Positions 1 to 5,515 of a stretch of 8,027 bases of DNA are shown here, piece by piece. The translations under genes were made by a program, and so were the position numbers. A model generated the notes under the pieces. It did not search any database and was not told where the DNA came from. It saw only the letters and a program-made list of their open reading frames with translations. The DNA lies in the NCBI GenBank assembly GCA_964586425.1, contig CAZPHI010000074.1:1-8027 (forward strand), written 5' to 3'. This DNA comes from CAZPHI01 sp964586425. GTDB taxonomy: Bacteria; Bacillota; Clostridia; Lachnospirales; Lachnospiraceae. How positions within the stretch are numbered: the stretch's first letter is position 1; the number at the start of each line of letters is the position of its first letter.

Positions 1-53
1 AGAGCAGAGGACTGAAAATCCTCGTGTCACTGGTTCGATTCCGGTTCTAGGCA
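1..53 (+). tRNA. tRNA-Phe (GAA), 5' part outside window
   Basis: The window opens inside a tRNA, and about 20 bases of its 5' end (acceptor strand and most of the D arm) are missing. The anticodon stem is 7-11 (GAGGA) with 19-23 (TCCTC), enclosing a 7-base loop with anticodon GAA at 14-16, which reads phenylalanine codons. The T stem is 29-33 with 41-45 around TTCGATT, and the 3' acceptor strand is 46-52 followed by discriminator A at 53. CCA is not encoded, so it must be added by the CCA-adding enzyme. The gene is followed at once by an intrinsic terminator, so it is probably the last gene of an upstream tRNA operon. Confidence 0.95.
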
Positions 54-56
54 CTT

Positions 57-84
57 AATCCTGTAAATTTTTACAGGATTTTTT
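57..84 (+). terminator. Intrinsic terminator after tRNA-Phe
   Basis: A perfect 11-base inverted repeat (57-67 with 70-80) has only two bases between its arms, so the innermost A-T pairs must open to make a loop. Its 3' arm runs into a six-T tract (79-84). It lies three bases after the discriminator base of tRNA-Phe and ends that transcription unit, which implies tRNA-Lys downstream has its own promoter or depends on read-through. Confidence 0.85.
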
Positions 85-97
85 AAAGGAATAATAT
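70..97 (+). promoter_or_regulatory. Possible promoter for tRNA-Lys inside the terminator
   Basis: TTTACA at 70-75 (5 of 6 matches to the -35 consensus) is followed after 16 bases by TAATAT at 92-97 (4 of 6 matches to the -10 consensus). TATAGT at 95-100 is an alternative -10 with a longer spacer. Transcription would start close to base 104-107, where the tRNA begins. The -35 element would fall in the 3' arm of the preceding terminator. The match is modest in an AT-rich stretch. Confidence 0.3.
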
Positions 98-106
98 AGT
101 ATTTAT

Positions 107-179
107 GGGATCGTAGCTCAGTTGGTAGAGCACTAGACTTTTAATCTAGGTGTCCCGGGTTCGAACCCCGGCGGTCTCA
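107..179 (+). tRNA. tRNA-Lys (TTT)
   Basis: This is a complete 73-base tRNA. The acceptor stem is 107-113 with 172-178 (including G.U pairs). The anticodon stem is 133-137 (CTAGA) with 145-149 (TCTAG), and the loop carries anticodon TTT at 140-142, reading lysine codons AAA and AAG. The T stem is 155-159 with 167-171 around TTCGAAC. The discriminator is A179 and no CCA is encoded. A six-T tract (180-185) follows directly, but no short terminator hairpin sits before it. The next structure downstream is the long hairpin at 193-299. Confidence 0.97.
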
Positions 180-192
180 TTTTTTATTACAA

Positions 193-299
193 AAATATAT
201 AATAATAACCCCAGCGCTGAACTGCTCTCCAGAAGTTAGAATTTAAAAATCTAACGATAGGGAGGTTAGGTCAATGTTGGGGTTATTGTTTATATATTT
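193..299 (+). other. Long imperfect hairpin; candidate structured RNA or terminator
   Basis: The 107 bases fold end to end. The outer stem is 193-213 with 278-299, 21 pairs with one bulged T at 291. Next come short helices 214-216/275-277, 218-220/271-273, 222-224/267-269 and 226-230/261-265, separated by single mismatches. A purine-rich internal loop (231-234 against 256-260) is followed by a closing stem 235-240/250-255 with a 9-base loop. Five pairs (203/288, 214/277, 216/275, 224/267, 226/265) are G.U when transcribed on the plus strand but would be A.C mismatches on the minus strand, so the fold suits a plus-strand RNA. It lies between convergent genes and overlaps the stop codon of the minus-strand gene, so a bidirectional terminator is the simplest role. 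Its length and internal-loop detail exceed what termination needs. I do not recognise the family; 4.5S RNA and common riboswitch signatures are absent. Confidence 0.65.
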
Positions 300-642
300 A
301 CCATTCTAGTTCAACATTAATTTGTGGGTATGATTTGGATCTTCCAAAAGATCTATGAATTGAACAAGTAGAAGCAGTAATTTTGAAGTTTTTAAAATCA
401 TACTTTGGTTTTTCAAATTCTTCTGTAAGGTAATTAATTATAGCTTCTTGAGCTTCTTTATTATTAAGGAGAAATTCTCTTATTGGAACATACACATTGT
501 AAGGCATCGGATGTTCTGTTGGTATATCTCCGGCTAAATGCGTAGAATATGAATTAAGTCCTTTTTTCTTATTAGTAAAACATCTATGAGTTGTAAAATC
601 CAAGAATGTGTATATTTCAGGTAAAATAGGATCAAGTATCAT
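298..642 (-). CDS. Hypothetical protein, 114 aa, orphan minus-strand gene
   Basis: I do not recognise this protein. It is soluble-looking, with no signal peptide or membrane segment. The middle (about residues 55-80) looks helical, with acidic and lysine residues, and the C-terminal 35 residues look beta-rich and basic. It has histidine and cysteine residues, but no metal-binding or catalytic motif that I can name. An in-frame ATG at 654 would add four residues, but that ATG is part of the ribosome site (AATGGAGA). The ATG at 642, six bases after GGAG, is the better start and is used here. The gene has its own promoter (-35 at 697-692, -10 at 675-670) and is divergent from the decarboxylase gene. 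Its stop codon lies in the outer arm of the 193-299 hairpin. It is the only minus-strand gene in the window and lies between tRNA genes and a conserved operon, which suggests an accessory insertion. That it is a real gene is fairly likely; its function is unknown. Confidence 0.7.
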   Translation of the reverse strand: MILDPILPEIYTFLDFTTHRCFTNKKKGLNSYSTHLAGDIPTEHPMPYNVYVPIREFLLNNKEAQEAIINYLTEEFEKPKYDFKNFKITASTCSIHRSFGRSKSYPQINVELEW

Positions 643-648
643 AAAAGT

Positions 649-652
649 CTCC
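649..652 (-). promoter_or_regulatory. Ribosome site that sets the start of the minus-strand gene
   Basis: On the minus strand GGAG is followed by six bases and then ATG at 642-640. The same AATGGAGA arrangement precedes yaaR and the metallo-hydrolase gene in this window, so the ATG embedded in the ribosome site at 654 is unlikely to be the start. Confidence 0.65.
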
Positions 653-669
653 ATTCTGAAGCAAATAAT

Positions 670-697
670 ATTATAGCTTCCTTAATTATTAACTCAA
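670..697 (-). promoter_or_regulatory. Sigma-A type promoter of the minus-strand gene
   Basis: On the minus strand TTGAGT (697-692) is separated by 16 bases from a perfect TATAAT (675-670). The expected start near 663 gives a leader of about 20 bases before the ATG at 642. Both elements and the spacing fit a housekeeping promoter. It is arranged back to back with the plus-strand -10 candidates at 707-732. Confidence 0.65.
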
Positions 698-706
698 TAA
701 ACATAG

Positions 707-732
707 TATAATAGATGTATATAGTGTATAAT
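707..732 (+). promoter_or_regulatory. -10 elements upstream of the decarboxylase gene
   Basis: Two perfect TATAAT hexamers lie at 707-712 and 727-732. Neither has a convincing -35 at normal spacing. Either would give a leader of 65-90 bases before the TTG start at 805. The region is very AT-rich, so one of the two may be chance. Confidence 0.4.
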
Positions 733-752
733 TTTTACAACATAAAGATAGT

Positions 753-790
753 ATATGATTTTTTATGAAATTATGCAATATAAATCATAT
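753..790 (+). repeat. 9-bp inverted repeat abutting the decarboxylase ribosome site
   Basis: ATATGATTT (753-761) and AAATCATAT (782-790) are perfect inverted copies separated by 20 bases. The 3' arm ends one base before the GGAGG at 792-796. It could be a leader hairpin affecting ribosome access or an operator for a regulator. The arms are nearly all A and T, so an RNA hairpin would be weak. Confidence 0.4.
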
Positions 791-804
791 TGGAGGATTA
801 AAAA

Positions 805-2316
805 TTGAATTATTTAGGTAAGAATAAAGAATCTGCAAATTATGATATACATAATTACAAAATATATGATAATCTTATGCGATATGCTAATGAAGACTAT
901 GTGCCCATGCATATGCCAGGCCATAAGAGAAACCTAAAGCTATGTAGTGATATGTACGCTGTAGATATCACAGAAATAGATGGTTTTGATAATCTTCATA
1001 ATCCTACAGGTATCATTAAAGAATCAATGGATAATGCAGCAAGATTTTATCATGCGCAAAAAACTTATTATTTAGTTAATGGAAGCAGCTGTGGTAATAT
1101 GGCTGCAATTTCAGCATCCGCACTAGGTAAAACAGATATTATAATAGCAAGAAACTCTCACAAATCAGTATACAATGCAATCTATATTAATAGACTCAAT
1201 GCACAATATATATATCCAGACGTAATTAACAATTATGGAATTAATGAACAGATTAATCCACAATCAATAGAAAAATTATTGCAGGAATATAAAGATAATA
1301 ATAGAATAGAAAAATTATCATCAGTAGTTATAACTTCGCCAACATACGAAGGTGTTGTTATGGATATTAAAAATATCTCAAACATATGTCATTATTATGG
1401 AATTCCATTAATAGTTGACGAGGCGCATGGAGCGCATTTTAGATATAATGAAGAATTTCCAATATCAGCACTGGATATGGGAGCTGACATAGTAATACAA
1501 AGTGTGCATAAGACATTACCTTCGTTGACACAGACAGCTTTACTTCATATAGGATACAATAGTCTTATTAGTGAGAAGGATATAGAAAAGTATTTGGATA
1601 TATATCAGTCTACAAGTCCATCATATCTATTTATGAGCAGTATAGAAAACAGTTTAAGATGGAGTCAAAGTGCTCAAGGGGAAAAAGCATATGATAATTA
1701 TGTGAAAATGCTGTATACACTTCGAACTAAGTTAAAAACAATTCCAGGCTTAATGCTATACGAATATGAAAGTAAAGGTATGACAAATAGAAGTTATGAT
1801 ATATCAAAGCTTGTTATTGGATTTGTCAAGAATGATGATAAAGCCAGATATTTGAAAGGACAGGTATTATATGATATATTATTAAAGAAATACAAGATAC
1901 AATTAGAGATGTATTCAGAGATATATATTATTGCTATGACATCTGTTGCGGATAAAGAAGAATTTTATGATAGGTTTTATTATGCATTGAATGAAATAAG
2001 CAAAGATATAATAGATGATAAGCTCGATGACTCGAATTATAAGGAAGAGAGTGTATATTATATTAATAAGGAATATCATTCTGTGATGAGTATTTATGAG
2101 GCTGATAATAAGGAAAAACAGATAATGACAATGCCGCTAGATGACTCTGATATAACAGATAGAATATCTAGCGAGATGATAGTTCCTTATCCTCCTGGAA
2201 TTCCTATTATTGTTCCAGGTGAAGTTATTACAAAAGAAGTTGCAAAAAGTATTATAGAATATATGAAAGATACAAATAAGCCAGAAATATCGGTTATTTC
2301 TGGTGTAAAAAAATAA
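805..2316 (+). CDS. Orn/Lys/Arg decarboxylase family PLP enzyme (YaaO/SpeA-like)
   Basis: This 503-residue protein belongs to the fold-type I PLP-dependent ornithine/lysine/arginine decarboxylase family, which makes diamines or agmatine from basic amino acids. Visible motifs are MPGHK (37-41), the GSS phosphate-binding turn (93-95), His119, DEAHGAHF (205-212) with the cofactor-binding Asp205, and SVHKT (233-237), where Lys236 should form the PLP Schiff base. The C-terminal domain holds YPPGIP (462-467), typical of the family. The length matches short Gram-positive members such as Bacillus YaaO rather than the roughly 700-residue enterobacterial enzymes. Substrate cannot be decided from sequence; arginine or lysine is most likely. 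The start is TTG at 805, eight bases after GGAGG (792-796); no ATG has comparable support. It heads the cluster, as yaaO does in Bacillus, 18 bases before the next gene. Confidence 0.92.
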   Translation: MNYLGKNKESANYDIHNYKIYDNLMRYANEDYVPMHMPGHKRNLKLCSDMYAVDITEIDGFDNLHNPTGIIKESMDNAARFYHAQKTYYLVNGSSCGNMAAISASALGKTDIIIARNSHKSVYNAIYINRLNAQYIYPDVINNYGINEQINPQSIEKLLQEYKDNNRIEKLSSVVITSPTYEGVVMDIKNISNICHYYGIPLIVDEAHGAHFRYNEEFPISALDMGADIVIQSVHKTLPSLTQTALLHIGYNSLISEKDIEKYLDIYQSTSPSYLFMSSIENSLRWSQSAQGEKAYDNYVKMLYTLRTKLKTIPGLMLYEYESKGMTNRSYDISKLVIGFVKNDDKARYLKGQVLYDILLKKYKIQLEMYSEIYIIAMTSVADKEEFYDRFYYALNEISKDIIDDKLDDSNYKEESVYYINKEYHSVMSIYEADNKEKQIMTMPLDDSDITDRISSEMIVPYPPGIPIIVPGEVITKEVAKSIIEYMKDTNKPEISVISGVKK

Positions 2317-2334
2317 TAGGAGATTAAAAGTGTT

Positions 2335-2928
2335 ATGGCAGAGATAGCATTTATTATGGGAAAAAGCTCGTCTGGAAAGGACCATATATATAAGGCTTTG
2401 ATTGAGGATGAAGAATTGGCATTAAAGACCGTCACTTTGTATACAACAAGACCAATGAGAAATGGTGAAGTTGATGGAGTAGAATATTATTTTGTTGATG
2501 ATGAAGCAACGAATGGGTATATTGCAGACGGTAGAGTGATTGAGATAAGAGAGTATAAGACAGTCAAGGGGCTGTGGAGATATTATACCCTTGATGATGG
2601 TCAGATCAATATTAGTAATGGAAAGTATATTGTTATTGGAACATTAGAAGCATATATTGACTATTGTAAGTATTTTGGTAAAGAACATATTATGCCAGTA
2701 TATATTGAAGTTGATGATGGTATAAGACTGGAAAGAGCGCTTATTAGAGAAAGAAAGCAGGAGGTTCCACAATATTCGGAGATGTGCAGAAGATTTCTTG
2801 CTGATCAGGAAGATTTTTCCGACAATAATATTATAGATGCTGGAATTGAGAAAAGATATTCAAATAATGAAGCGATAGAGACTTGTATTGAGGAAATAAA
2901 GGCCGATATATTAAGATATATGAAATAA
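2335..2928 (+). CDS. Guanylate-kinase-like P-loop protein
   Basis: The 197-residue protein resembles guanylate kinase, which phosphorylates GMP to GDP with ATP. The P-loop is GKSSSGKD (9-16). TTRP (37-40) and GVEYYFV (48-54) match the GMP-binding region of the family. Basic residues at about 131-153 (RLERALIRERK and MCRRF) lie where the lid and ATP-site arginines fall. Two points are unusual. The residue after GK is Asp instead of Ser/Thr, and the usual YGT region is replaced by a WRYY-containing stretch (81-84). It may therefore be a divergent paralogue acting on another nucleotide, or a regulator. The ATG is 12 bases after GGAG (2319-2322), a rather long spacing, but no better in-frame start is visible. 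It occupies the position of tmk (thymidylate kinase) in the Bacillus cluster; the TTRP and GVEYYFV motifs favour the guanylate kinase fold over Tmk. Confidence 0.8.
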   Translation: MAEIAFIMGKSSSGKDHIYKALIEDEELALKTVTLYTTRPMRNGEVDGVEYYFVDDEATNGYIADGRVIEIREYKTVKGLWRYYTLDDGQINISNGKYIVIGTLEAYIDYCKYFGKEHIMPVYIEVDDGIRLERALIRERKQEVPQYSEMCRRFLADQEDFSDNNIIDAGIEKRYSNNEAIETCIEEIKADILRYMK

Positions 2929-2955
2929 ATTTTTCTATTTTTTCTGTTGGAATTA

Positions 2956-2964
2956 TGGTACAAT
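2956..2964 (+). promoter_or_regulatory. Extended -10 promoter candidate before yaaR
   Basis: TGG followed by TACAAT (2959-2964) is a full extended -10 element (TGn plus 5 of 6 consensus bases). No -35 is apparent in the preceding T-rich stretch, which extended -10 promoters can tolerate. The 73-base gap before yaaR is one of only two sizeable gaps in the cluster, so an internal promoter for the replication/RNA genes is plausible. Confidence 0.45.
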
Positions 2965-2991
2965 AAAAAAGAATGACTAACACTTCGGAAT

Positions 2992-2995
2992 GGAG
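2992..2995 (+). promoter_or_regulatory. Ribosome site that sets the yaaR start
   Basis: GGAG lies six bases before the ATG at 3002. The in-frame ATG at 2990 overlaps this site (AATGGAGA) and has no ribosome site of its own. Starting at 3002 gives 146 residues, which agrees with the length of Bacillus YaaR. Confidence 0.7.
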
Positions 2996-3001
2996 ATTAT
3001 T

Positions 3002-3442
3002 ATGGATATTAAAGTTAATGAAGTTACACAGAGTAACCAGGTTGAATCCAAGGCTCCTGTGGAGGCGAAAGACGAATCATTCAAATTCACATTAGTAAGT
3101 AATATTGAGGAAAAAGAACTGGCAAACAAATTATCTTCAATGATGCAGGATATCGAGGCTCAGGGGGAAAAGATATCAAAACATATGGATGTCAGGGACA
3201 TGAAGCGATATAGAGAGCTTGTCAAGGGATTCCTTAATGAAGTAGTTAATAGATCACATAAGTTTGAGAGAGAGAATTTTCTTGATAGAAGAGGTCGTCA
3301 CAGGGTATATGGAATTGTGAAGCTTGTTGACAAGAATATGGATGATTTGGCAAGTGAACTAGTAAAGGATGAGAAAGATAACATTGCAGTTCTTAATAAG
3401 GTGGGCGAAATCAGAGGACTTTTGATTGATATTGTGATGTAG
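3002..3442 (+). CDS. yaaR: YaaR family protein (DUF327)
   Basis: This 146-residue, highly charged, mainly helical protein matches the YaaR/DUF327 family in length, composition and position before holB. The N-terminal 25-30 residues look disordered. The rest is helical, with a basic RRGRHR stretch (96-101) followed by the helix IVKLVDKNMDDLA and a C-terminal RGLLIDIVM that resembles the family ending. There are no cysteines, no transmembrane segment and no catalytic motif. The molecular role of the family is not established. Conserved linkage to holB and ricT suggests a link to replication or RNA metabolism, but this is inference. In Bacillus yaaQ/darA, a c-di-AMP receptor, precedes yaaR; here that gene is absent. 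HolB follows after 17 bases, so the two are probably co-transcribed. Confidence 0.8.
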   Translation: MDIKVNEVTQSNQVESKAPVEAKDESFKFTLVSNIEEKELANKLSSMMQDIEAQGEKISKHMDVRDMKRYRELVKGFLNEVVNRSHKFERENFLDRRGRHRVYGIVKLVDKNMDDLASELVKDEKDNIAVLNKVGEIRGLLIDIVM

Positions 3443-3446
3443 GATT

Positions 3447-3452
3447 GGGAGG
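3447..3452 (+). promoter_or_regulatory. Ribosome site that sets the holB start
   Basis: GGGAGG is seven bases before ATG at 3460. An in-frame TTG at 3445 overlaps this ribosome site and would add five residues (MGGNA), but has no ribosome site itself. The ATG at 3455 is out of frame. The MKAFDEIIGH beginning fits HolB N-termini. Confidence 0.75.
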
Positions 3453-3459
3453 CAATGCT

Positions 3460-4494
3460 ATGAAAGCATTTGATGAAATAATTGGGCATGAAAAGATAAA
3501 AGAACATCTTCAGAATGCCATCAAATTAGGAAAGATTTCGCATGCCTATATATTCAATGGTGAAAGCGGAAGTGGTAAGAAGACAGTTGCATCTGTATTT
3601 GCGAAGACATTACAGTGTGAAACTGTGAACGGATATAGTATGGAGCAGCTTCAACAAATGAAGACTAATGAGGTAATTCCTTGTGATCAATGCCATTCAT
3701 GCGTGCAGGCTGAGTCTGGTAATCAACCGGATATAATTTGGATTAAACATGAAAAACCAACCAGTATTGGTGTTGATGATATAAGAGAGCAGCTTATTGG
3801 TGATATGCAGATTAAACCATATAGCAGCAAATATAAGATATATATAATTGATGAAGCAGACAAGCTTACACAGCAGGCACAGAATGCAATTCTAAAGACA
3901 GTTGAAGAACCACCAGCATATGGAATAATAATTCTTCTGACTAATAACGCAGATGTTTTGCTAACAACAATTCTTTCAAGATGCGTAAAACTGGATTTTA
4001 GACCTGTTTCTAATGCACAGTTAGAGAGATATCTGATAGATAAATTCCAGGTTCCTGACTATACTGCTAGGTTCGCAACAGCATTTGCACAGGGAAAAGT
4101 AGGACGTGCAGAACAGATTGTGAAATCAGACGAGTTTGTAGCTATGAAGGATGAGGTTCTACATACGCTTAAGTATGCATCAGAGATGACTATATCTGAG
4201 CTTATGGATGCGGTAAAGACATGCAATTCTTATAAGCTTACAGTGGATGATTATATTGATTTGATGGCAATGTGGTTCAGGGATGTATTAGCATTTAAGA
4301 GCACAAAAGATTCAAATATTCTAATATTCAAGGATGAATTAACGATAATTAAGCGACAGGCGGAGAAGAGCTCATATGAAGGGCTTGAAGATATTCTGAA
4401 AGCTATGGATAAGGCAAAGACAAGAATTCATGCGAATGTTAATTTTGATTTGGCTATTGAACTTATGCTTTTGACGATGAGAGAGAACTGCTAA
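3460..4494 (+). CDS. holB: DNA polymerase III delta' subunit
   Basis: This 344-residue AAA+ protein is the delta' component of the clamp loader, which opens and loads the sliding clamp at primer termini. It has the typical DEIIGHEKIKEHL beginning, a P-loop GESGSGKK (34-41), a four-cysteine zinc module (Cys53, Cys75, Cys78, Cys81), a Walker B-like IYIIDEAD (127-134), a sensor-1 region LLTNNA (159-164) and the SRC motif (173-175) that supplies an arginine finger in clamp loaders. The residue after GK is Lys rather than Ser/Thr. Together with the length and absence of a tau-like C-terminal extension, this separates it from DnaX and suggests weak or no ATPase activity, as in delta' subunits generally. 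The C-terminal part (about 215-344) is helical, as expected for the collar domain. Its place between yaaR and ricT is conserved in Firmicutes. Confidence 0.92.
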   Translation: MKAFDEIIGHEKIKEHLQNAIKLGKISHAYIFNGESGSGKKTVASVFAKTLQCETVNGYSMEQLQQMKTNEVIPCDQCHSCVQAESGNQPDIIWIKHEKPTSIGVDDIREQLIGDMQIKPYSSKYKIYIIDEADKLTQQAQNAILKTVEEPPAYGIIILLTNNADVLLTTILSRCVKLDFRPVSNAQLERYLIDKFQVPDYTARFATAFAQGKVGRAEQIVKSDEFVAMKDEVLHTLKYASEMTISELMDAVKTCNSYKLTVDDYIDLMAMWFRDVLAFKSTKDSNILIFKDELTIIKRQAEKSSYEGLEDILKAMDKAKTRIHANVNFDLAIELMLLTMRENC

Positions 4495-4522
4495 TTAGTG
4501 TTGTTGATTTTGCAATGATTTT

Positions 4523-4570
4523 TTAATAGATTAGATAAATTAGATAGATTAGATAGATTAGATAGATAGA
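4523..4570 (+). repeat. 9-bp tandem repeat (TTAGATAGA) upstream of ricT
   Basis: Three exact copies of TTAGATAGA (4540-4548, 4549-4557, 4558-4566) are preceded by a one-base variant TTAGATAAA (4531-4539) and a degenerate TTAATAGA (4523-4530), and followed by a partial TAGA (4567-4570). The run fills most of the gap between holB and ricT. The unit contains no ATG and no convincing reading frame. It could be a slippage-prone array that varies between strains, or clustered binding sites. No known regulator box is recognised. Confidence 0.85.
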
Positions 4571-4571
4571 A

Positions 4572-4589
4572 CCCAGCACTATAACTGGG
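4572..4589 (+). promoter_or_regulatory. Hairpin directly before the ricT ribosome site
   Basis: CCCAG (4572-4576) and CTGGG (4585-4589) form a perfect five-pair GC-rich stem with an 8-base loop. It ends three bases before GGAGG (4593-4597). In this AT-rich gap it stands out. It lacks a T tract, so it is not a terminator; a leader stabiliser or protein/RNA binding site is possible. Confidence 0.5.
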
Positions 4590-4603
4590 CATGGAGGATT
4601 AAG

Positions 4604-5515
4604 ATGACAAGAATTATTGGCGTAAGATTTAGATACGCAGGCAAGATATATTACTTTTCACCGGGCAAGTATGACTTGAATAAAGGTGACCATGTAATAG
4701 TAGAAACTGCACGTGGTGTGGAATATGGTACAGTAGTAATAGGCATCAGAGATGTAGAGGATGACACTGTTGTGCAGCCACTCAAATCCGTTATAAGAAT
4801 AGCGACAGCAGCAGATGATGAAGCTGCAGCAAAGAATAAAGAAAAAGAAAAAGAAGCAATGAAGATTTGTCTTGAGAAAATCAAAAAACACAATCTGGAG
4901 ATGAAGCTGATAGAAGCTGAATATACATTTGATAATAACAAGTTATTGTTTTATTTTACAGCTGACGGACGTATTGATTTTAGAGAGTTAGTTAAGGATT
5001 TGGCTGCAGTATTCAAGACAAGAATAGAGTTAAGACAGATTGGTGTAAGAGATGAGACAAAGATAATGGGTGGCATTGGTGTATGTGGAAGAAGTCTTTG
5101 CTGTAATTCATATCTTGCTGATTTTATTCCAGTATCAATAAAGATGGCAAAGGAACAGAATCTATCTCTTAATCCAACAAAGATATCCGGTGTATGTGGA
5201 CGTCTTATGTGCTGCCTTAAGAATGAGGAAGAGACCTATGAGGAGCTTAACAGCCATTTACCTGTAATTGGAGATAATGTTACGACTAATGATGGACTTA
5301 AGGGTGAAGTTAGCAGTGTAAGCGTATTAAGACAGCTAGTTAAAGTTATAGTAAAACTAGATAATGATGAAAAAGAAATCAGAGAATATAAAGTTGCAGA
5401 TCTAAAGTTCAAACCAAAGAAACGTAATGACAGAATTAATATTAGTGATGCTGAATTAAAGGCCTTAGAGGCATTAGAGAAAAAGGAAGGAAAATCACAT
5501 CTTGACGACAATTAA
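4604..5515 (+). CDS. ricT: RicT (YaaT), PSP1-domain Ric complex subunit
   Basis: The 303-residue protein matches YaaT/RicT, the PSP1-C family long annotated as stage 0 sporulation protein. In Bacillus subtilis RicT works with RicA (YmcA) and RicF (YlbF) in a complex carrying iron-sulfur clusters. That complex stimulates RNase Y-dependent mRNA processing and affects sporulation, competence and biofilm formation. Two cysteine motifs are clear: GVCGRSLCC (159-167; Cys161, 166, 167) and GVCGRLMCC (197-204; Cys198, 203, 204). The N-terminal part (VRFRYAGKIYYF, GDHVIVET, GVEYGTV) is a small beta domain, residues 72-105 form a charged, coiled-coil-like helix, and the C-terminal tail is acidic/basic. 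The ATG is six bases after GGAGG. The gene is preceded by a 109-base gap with a tandem repeat and hairpin, suggesting separate control, and overlaps the next gene by 14 bases. No RicA or RicF gene is in the window. Confidence 0.92.
   Translation: MTRIIGVRFRYAGKIYYFSPGKYDLNKGDHVIVETARGVEYGTVVIGIRDVEDDTVVQPLKSVIRIATAADDEAAAKNKEKEKEAMKICLEKIKKHNLEMKLIEAEYTFDNNKLLFYFTADGRIDFRELVKDLAAVFKTRIELRQIGVRDETKIMGGIGVCGRSLCCNSYLADFIPVSIKMAKEQNLSLNPTKISGVCGRLMCCLKNEEETYEELNSHLPVIGDNVTTNDGLKGEVSSVSVLRQLVKVIVKLDNDEKEIREYKVADLKFKPKKRNDRINISDAELKALEALEKKEGKSHLDDN

Noticed and set aside
235..255. GTTAGA...TCTAAC resembles integron attC core sequences
   Set aside because: The motifs face the wrong way and lie next to the terminal loop instead of at the ends, the GTTRRRY match fails at the last base, and there is no integrase or cassette nearby.
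193..299. Retron or type III toxin-antitoxin RNA
   Set aside because: There is no reverse transcriptase gene in the window, the neighbouring protein does not resemble ToxN-like nucleases, and the RNA lacks tandem repeats.
2281..2303. Perfect 9-bp hairpin with a 5-base loop at the end of the decarboxylase gene
   Set aside because: It is inside the coding sequence, is followed by A residues rather than a T tract, and the next gene begins 30 bases later, so it is not a terminator. A role in mRNA stability cannot be shown.
2137..2435. Open frames antisense to the decarboxylase and kinase genes
   Set aside because: They overlap well-supported genes on the other strand, have low-complexity compositions rich in Phe, Ile, Asn and Ser, and lack ribosome sites.
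2905..2945. Possible terminator after the kinase gene (AT-only hairpin ATATAT/ATATAT followed by a T-rich stretch)
   Set aside because: The stem is six A-T pairs inside the coding sequence, the T stretch is interrupted, and the distance to it is too long for a confident call.
4651..4941. Antisense open frames opposite the ricT start
   Set aside because: They are serine/phenylalanine-rich shadows of the A-rich coding strand, without supporting signals.
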